DNA of 22,070 nucleotides from Coptodactyla brooksi (lineage: Eukaryota; Arthropoda; Insecta; Coleoptera; Scarabaeidae), in the NCBI GenBank assembly GCA_033557675.1, contig JAWQRM010000497.1, forward strand, positions 1 through 22,070. Direction: 5' to 3'. Under the pieces are notes generated by a model. The model worked only from the letters and a program-made list of their open reading frames with translations. It did not search any database and had not been told where the DNA came from. The number at the start of each line of letters is the position of its first letter. Positions within the stretch are counted from its first letter, which is position 1. Positions 8,963 to 19,856 of the stretch are shown one piece after another. Made by a program: the position numbers and the translations under genes.

Positions 8963-9091
8963 CTGAAAAGGAAATATTGGGAAATCAGTTTCAAAATAGG
9001 TCACATTGACCCGAGAAAAACAGCAGGGTTGAAAGAATCACACAAAACAAGTATTGTTGTAAAAAGTTTGTGTGCATCTGTTTCAACTTAC

Positions 9092-9137
9092 TGAAGAGAA
9101 AAAGTGTAAATGCGAACAAAAACGGCTGCACTGCCAT
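9092..9137 (-). CDS. Candidate first exon encoding a signal peptide
   Basis: On the minus strand ATG at 9137-9135 opens MAVQPFLFAFTLFLF, a short N-terminus followed by a hydrophobic core, as in a secretory signal peptide. It is cut off by a consensus donor (TTCA|GTAAGT) after 15 codons plus one base. Signal-peptide exons ending at a phase-1 donor are common in insect secreted proteins. No TATA box is evident just upstream. Downstream exons are uncertain: the next acceptor at 8962 is out of phase, whereas the exon at 2996-3106 fits. Hydrophobic codons are cheap in AT-rich DNA, so chance remains a real alternative. Confidence 0.3.
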
Positions 9138-11760
9138 CAGTAGTTAGTCGGTGTGATCCAAACACTAATTAAATTAAAACTCTTACATCACTTCCTATTT
9201 CTCTAATGATATGTGTATGTTAAAGTCCATTTTAGGAAGACACACACAAGATCTGCACAATTATCTAAACACCATAAAGAAAAGTACCAGTTCATGCTTG
9301 CCCCGATCTGCTAGATCAGGTGCTGTAGGTGCAGGTAAAGAGCACTTTAATAACTACCCATTTACAACCTTTAATAAAAAAGTAAATCATGCAACATCTG
9401 ACTTGTATGTGCCACTTTGTAATGCTTTCTAATAATCATCGAAAGATATAACAGTCACCAAATCGTAACAGTCTTCCTAAGTGCAATTTTTTTCAAGTCC
9501 AAAGTAAATAGTACGTACATATGCATTGCATTGCCAAATAGAGTATGATGGATGGCATTAGTATATGTACATGTTTGAACCATTTTTCAATGTAACATGT
9601 TGTGTCTAATGTAATTTACTAAACCACTTTTAACTGAGATAGCCAATGTACCGAGATTACTTCTTAAAATTATATCATCTCTTTGATATCATCTGCTATG
9701 AATACAAATTATTAAGAGAGTAAATAATTTTGCCAGGCAACAATTTTCTACAATCAACACTACAAACCATAATTAGCAACACATGCTAATAGGGCAAATT
9801 ATTTATTCTGATGCAGGCTCGTAGTAAGTTATTAAATTCATGTTGATTCTTATGAGAAATTACACAAAATTGATGTTTTAAATATTTAAATTAACCGAAA
9901 TTGATGTTTCATTCCTGTACGGACGCACATTTAACTATATATCACATTTTTTGTTTTGTTCGAAATAGCACTGTAATAAATTTCAATGATTTTGCCAGCA
10001 TTTCAAAATTAACATTTTAAGCACTAACCGAATGGCTGAAAATAATTTTTAATTGTAAATCTATGCATAAATAGTAATAAAATAATACTTATGTGTATAA
10101 AATTGGAGTAGCCAATACCTTCTATGAATAGCAATATTGTAAAATATAATCAATTATTTGTGACATATCTAAGAACAAAGGTTAAAAATCGATCAAGATT
10201 GACTAATTAATACTGTTGAACAATTTGAAAACATTTCGAATGTGGTCTTTTATGTAGCAAACTTTCAATTTAGCTTTGGTATTCCCCACATTAACTACTA
10301 TTTGTAAATGCTGCAGTGTAGTTGAACATGTTAGAAAGTGTTTGGCAGTATTTTAAACTATTTGAAACCATTACAAAATATATAATACAGGTAGACATGT
10401 TGTTATCTGATACTGATAAACTGAAACTCTTGGCATTCTTTCTTTCTTATGGTACTCCAGCCCACATCGGGCGTGGACCTTCGTTAATTTTGCTTTAAAA
10501 ATATATAATATATATATTTATACATCAATTTACTCTAAAATTACTAGAGCCAGACAAAATGTTTAATTGAGATTGATTTGCAGTTTTATTAGTTCTGAAT
10601 ACAAGCGCTTTTTCTTTTCTATAAATAATTAATACTTCTTGCTTTATGGCAGAAAGTGTAAAGGGAAAGTCGTAGGTAAGATTTTTAATAACATTTTCTA
10701 AGTTAGAACACCAAGTTTTCGAATTTTTCTCTATCCTGCCAATTTGGTGTTATAACATAAACATTTTTTTGTATTAAATGTAGCCATCATTGGCTGTGGT
10801 CTATTAAAAAAGTTGTAATGATTAATATACTATATTATTCATAAAGAAAAGGTGAATATGACGAAAATGTGACAATTTCAGGATCAATAGATCAACGGTG
10901 TTAAAATATTCAAGAAACTTTTATTCAGCTATCGTTTTGAATGTTTCAATACAAATGATTCAAAATCAAGAAAAAGAGGAGAAATGCATGATGCAGAGGA
11001 ATATTTCTGATATATTTAAAAAATCACGATATTTTTGAGAACACACAAGTATACGTCATAATTTCAAAATGACAGGTTACATAACAATCATCAACTATAA
11101 TGAACAAAAAAATTTAATTATCTACAACTTTTCTCTTTCAAATGTTAATCAGTCAATGAGTAACCACAAAGCTTTTATTGGGTTCTAAGAAATTCTTTAG
11201 AAAAATCATTCCTCATTTAATTATTTTTCTCGCTGCTATAGTTTCTGAGATCACTACTGAATAAGAAAAACTCACCTAACGAATGTAGAACTAAAGTATT
11301 GTTGTATATTCTCGTTGGTTCAGTAAAGATCAATTAATTTATGCATAAATTAGCATAAAGATAGCTATAGTAAATTGGTTCATTCTTTTACACAAAAATT
11401 ATATTATATGGAAACTTTGATTCTCCTATTATACCCTAAACGAGAAAAAAAAGTTAGGAAAAATAATCTTTCCAATATTTCATAAACTTCTTTTTAGCAA
11501 TAATTTCATTACCAAAACATAATATGCAATCAACATTTGCAAATAATGCAATAAAGTGACTAAACAATTCATAGCTCTGTAAATCGCGTATTGTTTCTAC
11601 TACACGAAAAATTGTTGAAATAGAAAGTACCCAGCAAATGATGAACTGAAAAAGTTATAGAAAAGCAATAACAAATAAATTAAGAAAATTAAATCAATGA
11701 CGAGTATATTCCATAATTCTAACTCATATTATTTAATTATTATTGTACGTTTTTATTTGT
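9138..11760. other. Long AT-rich region, no recognised gene
   Basis: The + frame at 9211-9432 has weak splice-like borders but no domain. A short patch at about 10430-10480 (TACTCCAGCCCACATCGGGC) is GC-rich and resembles fragments of dispersed insect repeats, from memory only. A minus-strand donor-like GTGAGT near 11270 follows 16-19 open codons but lacks an acceptor. Otherwise nothing is supported. Confidence 0.35.
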
Positions 11761-11935
11761 ATCAACGAAAAACGAACGTTTAGCAATCGGATCGAATGAC
11801 AGGATGAGAAAGGAAGTCAGACGTGGTCAGAAACGGTCATCCCTTAGAGACATGAGTAAATAAGGAATAACGTAGCTGCTGGAAAATTCGTCGTCCTTAG
11901 TGTATAAAAAGTGCCAAATATCGTTGCGATTCGCT
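11761..11935 (+). promoter_or_regulatory. Candidate TATA promoter
   Basis: TATAAAAA at 11903-11910 sits in a block that is clearly less AT-rich than the kilobases on each side. A start about 25-30 bases downstream (about 11930-11938) would give a 5' leader of about 175 nt before the ATG at 12111. Conserved factor sites cannot be named with confidence. Confidence 0.4.
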
Positions 11936-12030
11936 TATTTGTGTACCGTGTACACACCTCAAATTTAAGAAAAAAGAGAATTGTTAACTAAACAAACGAG
12001 CGAGAAAAAGGGAGAGTGAAAGTAAATAAA

Positions 12031-12036
12031 ATGTAA
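12031..12036 (+). promoter_or_regulatory. Start-stop uORF (ATGTAA) in the putative leader
   Basis: ATG directly followed by TAA, 80 bases before the candidate main start, with A at -3. It is a minimal upstream ORF that could reduce or stall initiation downstream if the leader is real. Confidence 0.3.
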
Positions 12037-12110
12037 ACGTATTAATAATTATATATTCAAATAACGCATATTCTGTGTATTTGGCACGAGAACTGTCCAC
12101 ACTGGGAACG

Positions 12111-12152
12111 ATGTCCGGCAACTATGGAAAAGCGAACGCTAAACTTATATCG
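12111..12152 (+). CDS. Candidate first coding exon, MSGNYGKANAKLIS
   Basis: ATG at 12111 has A at -3 (GAACGATG) and opens MSGNYGKANAKLIS, ending in phase 0 at TCG|GTAGAA, a weak donor. The frame stays open past that point to a stop at 12239 (42 codons in all), so an unspliced micropeptide or use of a later donor (TGCAA|GTATGC at about 12209) is possible. Codon use (GCG, AAC, TCC, GGC) is less AT-biased than nearby random frames. The protein is not recognised; the rest of the gene would lie downstream, across at least several kilobases of AT-rich, transposon-bearing intron. Confidence 0.3.
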
Positions 12153-12239
12153 GTAGAACATTGTTCTGTTTTTAAATATTGTTTATTCAGAGGGATACTG
12201 AAGTGCAAGTATGCAGACGATCTTGAAATCCAGCGATAA

Positions 12240-15200
12240 CTTGGATTTTCAATTGTCGAAAATTTCCTTTTAGCTAAAGTGTTCATGTATTAGTCAGCTG
12301 TCGATAGTTTCTGATATATTCTACACAACTGTATTTGGGTGTGCATATTTATCATCGTAACTACTTCATTTTTTTTATTTAACATTAATAATTACTACTA
12401 CTATTATTATTTGATTATGTAAGTGAAATGGAAAAGATGCTAATTTATATAGGATCATTTATTTATATTTTGTTTTTATTTAAAAAAAGTATATATACAT
12501 ATTTAATATATTTTATTATTTTTTATAATTAGTTTTGCTATCTATTATTGGAATTTTTAACTAATTTCAACATGTCAAGTTTTCTTTCCATCAGCATATT
12601 TTCAATTATCCATTACCGAAAAGCCTGTCTGTCTTAGTCTAAGTAAGGGAGGAATGGCAATGGCTTGTTGACATTTCCTCGCGCTCTGCAATTGTGAAAA
12701 CTAGTAATATCCATATGTAAATTTTTTTATTTCCATTTTACTTCTAAACAACTTTTAAATGACATCAAATGGCAGCATCTTTCTAAACTTAATTATAATG
12801 TAAATATCTATGTATGTTAAGCTGTGTAACAGGTACTTTCCATAGTTTAGTTTCTATTTTTGTTAAACATACTTATTATTTGGTTACTGTGCGATAAAAA
12901 AAATTTTAATTTTAAAGTTATAAGAAAAGTTACAACGTTTATAATATTAGAATGTTTAAAAATTGTCCCCTGGATTACTTTTTTTTGGTGTTATTAAATT
13001 TGATCAATTCTGTTCTTTTTTACCATTTAGAAGTTAACATTTATCCGTGACAACCAACTTGCTATTTTTACGTTAATATTAATATTTATATTGACGTAAA
13101 AATTTCAAGACGTAAAAAGTTTGGTGTGTTTTTCACATTTGAAACCAATTATTTAATAATGAAATCCGCGGTGTAAACCCGTCACCAAAATAATTTTACA
13201 TATACACCAACCTATCGAGATAGTTTCATGATATCACTTGTGTACAAAAGTGCAGAAGTATTCAATTTGTACCCTAAACTTTGTTTGAAATCTTTGAACA
13301 TATAAATCATAATGAATCTCCTATTCAAATAAAGTATAGAAACTTATTGCAGTGATCATCTGTTTATTTGAATAATAATAATTAATAAGAAAATATGTAT
13401 ATCTTCCATTATTTCGTTGTTAATGATAATGTGCCAAATCATATCATACCAGGAAATTTACGTACATTATAAGTGCTTATTAAAATAATAACATCTTTTG
13501 AATAATTTTTACCAAAAATATGTATATATGAACATATATATTTTTACAATTAAGCAGATATAATTTATTTTTTCTTTAATATTTTTACTTTGATATTAAT
13601 AAATATTGCATCACTATTGCATGTATACTATGCATCATAGTAAATTAGTATTATAATAATCACATCCAAACACTATTATTTTTTTATTGTTTTCAAAGAT
13701 AAACCCTATAAATTTAACGTGTTTGCCTCTTGAAATTTTTATTGATTCATAATGGTTCTAAATTACCAAAATATTTATAAATTAAGGACTTCCAATTAAA
13801 GTCACGGTAAAAACTATTTGATTCTGGTGGAATGAAATCCATATTGTTCACTTCCCTTTTTTTTATAATATTACTAAGTAGTGCATAAATATTTCAAACC
13901 TATAAATGCAAAATGATTGATACTGAAGCTTTATACTCAATTTAAAATTATCAAGCGTCATCTATTTGCATGCAAACAATACCGTTTGTATAGTTTATTA
14001 TTTATTTAAATGAACTTTACTAAAGTATTTTATTAAAGCAAGAGAATTATAAAAATCTAATTATATATTAAATAGTACCTTTCTACCTTGCTAAAAACCA
14101 ATATCCTTATAATTATATAATTGTTTTTTAAAAGGTGATTAAAGATACTCGAAAGAGCACATATAACTGGATTTATATTCCAAATTATTAATATAAATGT
14201 AAAATTAAAACAAAAAATAGTAAAATTAATCTTAACTTCTGCTAAGATTGTTACATTCTATAAAGCAATTTTATGCAAAAAAAATGTATTTATGTACATA
14301 AAATTATATTTACCTAAACATAATTTTTATAAAAAGAAATAAACTGGAATTAGATTAAATAGTCTAACTATGTAACCATCATTAAGCTGCATTTAGAAAT
14401 TTCGTGATATGGTAACTGAACTATGTATGTTCAAAAATATTAAGAAAAATCAAACTCTGACATTGAACTCTAACAATAAATGAGGATTTCAATTCATGTA
14501 AGATGTTGATTGGTCTTATTCAGTTTTTGAAAATGTAACGATCAATGCTACCAATGATATTAAGACAACAGCTACCAACCAAACCAATGAAATAATTTTC
14601 AAAATGATTTATTCAGTTGAACATAAAAATTATTTAAATTAAGTATATAACAATAAATAACATAGCCGCGAATTTTAAAACGCGTATTTGAAATTCTAAT
14701 TCTACGGTAATTTATTATGAATAATAATCTCCACATTTATAAAAATATTAAATATCTTAACGACGTAATTTTAAATTGATATTGCTGGAACATGAAATAA
14801 AAATATTAACTAAAAACCATTGTTGTCATTTAAAAGTTAAATAATTGTTCGTATCATCGAACAGACATGTATATTTATTTTTTTATTACTAGCTCAGTTC
14901 TATAGACACGTTTACTCTATCTACCTTTTTATTTATAAACTTATTTATATACTTTGTTACATTCCAATGGATCTGAACGCTATTATTACTATTACTGCAA
15001 CGACAAAGTGTAATTATTTTGTAATGATTAAGTACTAGTCTTGTTTTTGCAATAAAATTATAAACTTTCCTTAATGATGAAATCACACATAAATGGGCGC
15101 AACATTAAAACTATACAAATGCTACTACGATCAAAGTATGTACATATAAATATGAACTATCTTGTAAAGTCTAGTGCAAGAATTTTTAAAGTAGGAGAAA

Positions 15201-15999
15201 ATAATAAAAAATGCAGGCTTTTTGAAATTGACAATCAACTAAATATGTTACGTTGCTAAATCGATGGATAATTGTAACTTGTTACTTTACACTATTTCCT
15301 TTATTCAACTCTTTCCGTTTGTTAACAATTGTATTCTTTTGCACACTTAACTACAGATTAGCAAAATGTTAAGATATATGATTATATATACAAAAATATT
15401 TAAATGGTAGAGCTCGCGCCCTATATTATTATAATCGAGACATAAGCATATGTGATGATGGGCGTTTGGATATGAATATGCGTTAAGAAATTTACACATC
15501 CTGAGTTGAGAATAGATCTGTTTTGTATCCATATGCGGTTTAAATTTTGCCTAAATCCTTTGTAAATATTAAATTAATTAAAAAAAATTGTTCTAATTTT
15601 TTAAATACATTTTTAGTTGTAATTTTCGTAACGTATATTCCAACCAAACTTATATAAGTCTTCATGAAATAAAATATAAGGGAAAAACAAGAAAATGTGA
15701 TTAAATTTTATTATAAAGTAAATAACAAAATGTTTTTGTATTAGTGAATTTATTAAATTGTCTTTAATTGTATATTTTGTTCATTTCTTCTACGAAGATT
15801 TTTTTGTTTATAGGGACAATGTGTAATGTGATTTATTATAAGTATGAATGAATATAAGAAAATAAATCACTTTCATTAAAAAAAGGTGTTTAGTTTCTTA
15901 ATGCCGACACAATTAAAATAGCACAAAATTTTATAGATATGCATTCGCGATAGATAAGGCAAATCATTCCTAACACATGCTAGTCAATCTTATCTTGAT
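12240..15999. other. Very AT-rich DNA, possible large intron
   Basis: No coding exon, RNA gene or recognisable transposon. Minor items are a GC-richer patch at 12617-12705, an imperfect palindrome at 13064-13103, and a tRNA A-box-like string (TGGTAGAGCTCGCG) near 15405 without a convincing B box. Short frames at 14889-15532 are chance ORFs. Confidence 0.4.
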
Positions 16000-17110
16000 G
16001 CATGTGAAAATAATCGACAAAGTGGTGGTGCAATTTAACAAGTTACGAAAGGCACCAGAAGTGGATACGATACAAAATGAGTTATGAACATGTAGCATAG
16101 AGGAAATATTGGGAAGTTTAAAAAAGATCATAAATGGGGTATGCAAAAGAAGGGAATATCCAGATGAATGGAGAAATGGAATAATAAAAGCGATATTTAA
16201 AAATGGTTGTTCAGAATTATGCAGGGATAACGCTGCTAAATAATTTATAAAATGTACGCAATGTTGCTCAATGATAATCTGCAGAAAAAGATGGAAGAAT
16301 AGCAAGCAGTTCGTGACATGCGGATGGAATTTAGAGAGGGGAAGAGAAGCAATGGACAAAATATATGTGCTAAATCTTTCATTGTGGATCGAAAACTGCT
16401 ATTTTCAACGTTACAGAAATAAAAATTGTGGCGATAAATGAGGAGAAGGAATATCAACCTAACAGACAGAATGGAGGAAATATATATGAAGAGGCATGGA
16501 ACAAGGTAAATAGCATGGAATCGGAAAAGATAGAACAAGGAATTAAGACAGGGATGCCTGTTAAACCCAATGTTACAATATATCTGGAGAGAGTAGTAGT
16601 TAATGAGATCTAAGGTGGTGGTTCGAAAGGAGAAGATATGGTCGCTGGCATTTATAGTTGACATTATACTATTGGCAAAAAACCGAGAGAAATTGAAAGC
16701 AATGATGACATTTGGTAAATATACAAACGCAAGAAATTCTAGCTAAATATGGAAAAATCAAAGATCGTGTCAAAGTTTTTGGGGAAGGAAGGGGGAGAAA
16801 GATAAGCAAATCAGATATTGGGCAATACAGGTTTGAAGGAAAAAAGATAATAAAGTATCTCAGGTATACCATGAAAAGGTATTGTCACATGGAGATAACT
16901 GGAGGGAGTACAAGAACTCGATGTCTATAATACCTCAGATATGGAGAATAGGACAGAAAACTCCAACATAACTTTAAGATGATGATGTTTGACAATCATT
17001 AAAAGGGACCTAATCTACAATGTAGAAGTATGCGGTTGGGAGCAACAAGAACAAATTTGAATTTACAAGCAAAATATTTACGATAGACCTTGAAACTAGA
17101 TATAAACACA
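16000..17110 (+). pseudogene. Decayed non-LTR retrotransposon (LINE) reverse transcriptase
   Basis: Across several frames the + strand shows the usual order of a LINE reverse transcriptase. LRKAPEVDTIQNE (about 16040) corresponds to the K.PG.DGI.NE motif. It is followed by INGVCKRREYPDEWRNGIIK (about 16130-16190), YAGITLLN then YKMYAMLLNDNLQKKMEE (about 16220-16300), FREGK (about 16330), QGIKTGMPVKPNV (about 16540, the QG.P.SP motif), VAGIYS/LAFIVDIILLA (16640-16676) and VKVFGEGRGRK (about 16770). KKIIKYLRYT and IYNVEVCGWEQQEQI close the domain. The catalytic (F/Y)ADD box is reduced to FIVDI, and there are many stops and frameshifts. The closest relatives I know are insect LINE-like RTs with TLLN..YK.YA and EVCGWEQ motifs; the clade is not assigned. 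Confidence 0.7.
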
Positions 17111-17483
17111 TTAAAGTACATAATATTGGAGTAAATCAATAAAAGGTAAATAATAGAGAAACAGTAATATCTACAAGGTTAGGCTACTACCAAGCCTTTT
17201 ACCACTAATTGTCGTTTGGACATATGGACTGATAATGAATTGGTTCTAGGATAGGAATACACTATTGGCAACATGTTTATACTCATACATTACGAATTTC
17301 CTATCCGCTGATATCCTAATCATATCAACGTTTTTTCTCGCCCTGCAATAACCACCTAGGTTCTGAATAATTTATTTAATACATTGTTAAGATCTATTCT
17401 TTAGATGTGGCATAAATATAACAGATTAATATTTGATACACATTGGATTATTTGGTTCTACTTGTTCTAAGGTCAAAAATAGG
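17111..17483. other. No gene recognised
   Basis: May still contain the 3' tail of the LINE. GGATAGGAA (about 17252) and TTCCTATCC (about 17298) form a short inverted pair. Confidence 0.35.
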
Positions 17484-17514
<31 letters not shown>

Positions 17515-17635
17515 GAGAAAAAAATAAATTACTTCCTGAACAACCTAATAGTTCGACGAGTGCTAATCTGTCATCGTTATTAGATATTAAATCTGACTTG
17601 TATATATATATATATATATATAGTATATATGTATA
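17484..17635. repeat. Paired TA microsatellites
   Basis: (TA)13 at 17484-17509 and (TA)11 at 17601-17622, the latter followed by interrupted TA to 17635, flank about 90 bases of unique sequence that is open on both strands. The long ORF across it is created by the repeats (Tyr-Ile). Confidence 0.85.
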
Positions 17636-17734
17636 AAGTAAGTTGTTCACTTAATTCAACTTCATTTTTCATTCCCCATTTCCATAGAATACTAAGATAA
17701 TTTTTTCACACGGATATTTCTGCATCTCTTTTCC

Positions 17735-17985
17735 TAGCGGAGGAAACGAATACGTGACGAATGCACATCAATAGCCAGGTTGAATGGATGCAGTAACGGC
17801 TTGATAAGACTCTCGATGGAATTTCGAATCGGGGAAGATAAGCACCTATACCATTAGGGCCAGGTTGAAATTTTCGCATAGCATTATGATCTCATCTTGG
17901 GTTATTTCGGCGATACCAACAATAAGGTGCAAATATGAGTCAAGTGTAGCACTCGTAGTATCATTACAGCAAAAGAAACTCAATT
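17735..17985 (-). pseudogene. Second LINE reverse-transcriptase fragment, opposite strand
   Basis: Reading minus: FFCCNDTTSATLDSYLHLIV, then GIAEITQDEIIMLCENF (about 17975-17870). After a frame shift comes KFQPGPNGIGAYLPRFEIPS (about 17874-17815). PGP(N/D)GI is the conserved K..PGPDGI box of Jockey/CR1/I-type LINEs, preceded as usual by an I(T/S)..EI segment and an FSS(V)-like motif. Stops and frame changes mark it as dead. It is in the opposite orientation to the LINE remnant at 16000-17110 and covers only the start of the RT domain. Confidence 0.5.
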
Positions 17986-19176
17986 ATATTTTTCACGTAT
18001 GTGATACGATTATTTCTATTCAACGGTATGGTTCTTCATACTCTTGATATACAGATGACCTAGTCACCTTAATTCACGGGTATCGCAAAACGTACTATAT
18101 TTTGAGGACACAATTATTAATAAATATTTAATGGTTTTGCATCCTTTAAACCACAAAAATGGCTATTTTATTTACAAACGCTGCGTATTTCGTTTGAATA
18201 AGAACAATTTGTTTTATGTAACTCCACAGACAAAAATAGAGTGATATTTTAGAATTTCTGTTTAGTCATATGCTCTTAGTTATTCAATGGAGTATTTGGT
18301 GATTCTGATAAAGTATTTTATAAAACAAGGATACTCACCCTGTTCACTATTTAAGTATTAAGTATTGCAATAACTCAAATGTATCAATTACATGGTCGTT
18401 CATGTAATTGATACATTTACTACTGTACTTCATCTCTCGTACAATTTGCCTTGTCAGTTCAGAAAAGATCTGACTGTTTTGTACCTAATTAGAAAATAGG
18501 CTTGGTACCTTGGTATTTATTTAAATCAGACACTAAACAAACGCGCTACGGCTTGGAGCGTTTTGTAGGAAACTTCCAGTATATACGAACATCGAAGATA
18601 ATATTGTATAAACATTTCTATACATTAGTTTCAGTAACAAATAATACAACAGCGCACAATAAGCAACAAACGTTAAATCCGTTTGTTTAACAATGATTAC
18701 GTAAACTTGCCCTCAAATAGAAATGAGCATAACAAAATGTTTAAACAATTCATAAAATATTTATTTATAGGTTTTATAACTGCAGTGCTTTGTGCCATGT
18801 TTTCTGTTCCGCTGGCACAGCAAATATGCTGTACTAGGAAGTTATGTTCAAACTCACGAAAAGAATACGAAATAGCTATTAAATTCAAGCACAAGAGTAC
18901 AACATGTACTATTTTTTTTCTCCTATCTATGATATAGGTATGGTGATAAAAGTCAATTTGATAAACTTTATGATACACAAAAGAAATAATTGCATAATTT
19001 ATGACAACCTGACACTTACGCAATGGAAGTTGTGTGAATAAACCAAGCCTTTTAGCTATTTTTAGAAACTGACTTTTATGACTCAAGTGTGTCTAAAATA
19101 ACAACTGTTGCGAAATGTTAAGTCATAACTAGCAATGTTATTTTTTATTGCATTTGTATAAAGAACATCTGTGCAT
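17986..19176. other. AT-rich DNA without recognised genes
   Basis: Contains the 18-bp-arm hairpin at 18377-18418. Overlapping frames at 18502-18937 (+) and 18697-19086 (-) have no domain; the segment around 18790-18870 is less AT-rich but not recognisable. Confidence 0.35.
18377..18418. repeat. Perfect 18-bp inverted repeat, 6-base loop
   Basis: AAATGTATCAATTACATG (18377-18394) and its exact reverse complement (18401-18418) flank GTCGTT. No transposon sequence was recognised around it. Confidence 0.85.
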
Positions 19177-19196
19177 TTAATGTTTGCAAAAGAACT

Positions 19197-19263
19197 AGAT
19201 ATTCGTTACTGAATTCTAACGAATATCTATCTTCCATCGTCAATATCTCTGATATTGACGATG
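19197..19263. repeat. Two adjacent perfect hairpins
   Basis: AGATATTCGTT (19197-19207) pairs with AACGAATATCT (19218-19228). CATCGTCAATATC (19235-19247) pairs with GATATTGACGATG (19251-19263) across a 3-base loop. They stand only 6 bases apart. Confidence 0.8.
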
Positions 19264-19544
19264 AAAGCAAAACAAATTTAAGTGAAAAAATAAAGGCAAA
19301 TAAAAAAGTGGAAGAAGTTCGGAGAATTCCTTATTACAAGAATATTGGGTAGTAACGGAGAGAGAAGCTAAAAATACAGTAGAGTGGAAATGTGGGGATA
19401 GACAGAAAATAATATTAAGGCGGTATTGTAGTCTTGAAATTCTTAGAAATTGTTTTTGAGTTTTTTGGATTTTATTATACCACAGACCTTTCGAGGTACG
19501 CCCGTTAAAATTAGAATTAAAATAGTTCAATCTCATCATCAATT

Positions 19545-19740
19545 CCCTTATGCAATTGAAAAATTTTGAGAGGCTTATTACGCCCCCTACAGAGGTGGAA
19601 GTACGTTAATAGCTTTTCTTTCAAAATTGGTCCCCTTCAAAATAAAACTTGACATGCTTTTGGATTTTTCTTTCAAAGGCTTGCATTTATTGAGCTATAG
19701 GGGTAGCAAATTTTCGTTTGGACAGCCTGTATATTCAGAA
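19545..19740. repeat. Probable end of a dispersed insect repeat
   Basis: The stretch with ACGCCCCCTACAGAGGTGG, ATTGGTCCCCTTCAAAATAA and the end GGACAGCCTGTATA recalls widespread insect interspersed repeats ending in GG(A)CA(C/G)CCTGTATA. This is recognition from memory only; no coding motif is present. Confidence 0.3.
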
Positions 19741-19767
19741 TTCAAGTATGAATTCTTAAATATACAG
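19727..19767. repeat. Imperfect palindrome at the repeat end
   Basis: CTGTATATTCAGAATTC, then AAGTAT, then GAATTCTTAAATATACAG: arms of 17 and 18 bases complementary except for one mismatch and one extra base. Confidence 0.7.
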
Positions 19768-19856
19768 TATATTCAAGATTCAAATGTAGCAATAAGGGAA
19801 GAAACAATAGGTATTGGTTAACTTCCAGGGTGCAAGACGACAAGATATAAATATGC

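Noticed and set aside
9211..9432. + frame of 73 codons containing CLPRSARSGAVGAGKEHF
   Set aside because: There are splice-like borders nearby and a slightly higher GC patch, but no recognisable family and no promoter; not enough to call a gene.
10655..10680. Short exon-like string ATGGCAGAAAGTGTAAAGGG before TCGTAG|GTAAGA
   Set aside because: The frame hits TAG immediately before the donor, so it cannot be coding; the splice signals alone are weak evidence.
11268..11335. Minus-strand open codons (TEPTRIYNNTLVLHSL) ending at GTGAGT
   Set aside because: No acceptor with a pyrimidine tract was found before the upstream stop codon.
15400..15445. tRNA-like A box (TGGTAGAGCTCGCG)
   Set aside because: The string resembles the D-arm of tRNA, but no B box at proper spacing and no cloverleaf could be drawn; a decayed tRNA-derived SINE is possible but unsupported.
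18683..19086. Overlapping + and - frames (84 and 129 codons)
   Set aside because: Cys-rich stretch QQICCTRKLCS looked protein-like, but both strands are open and no domain or signal is evident.
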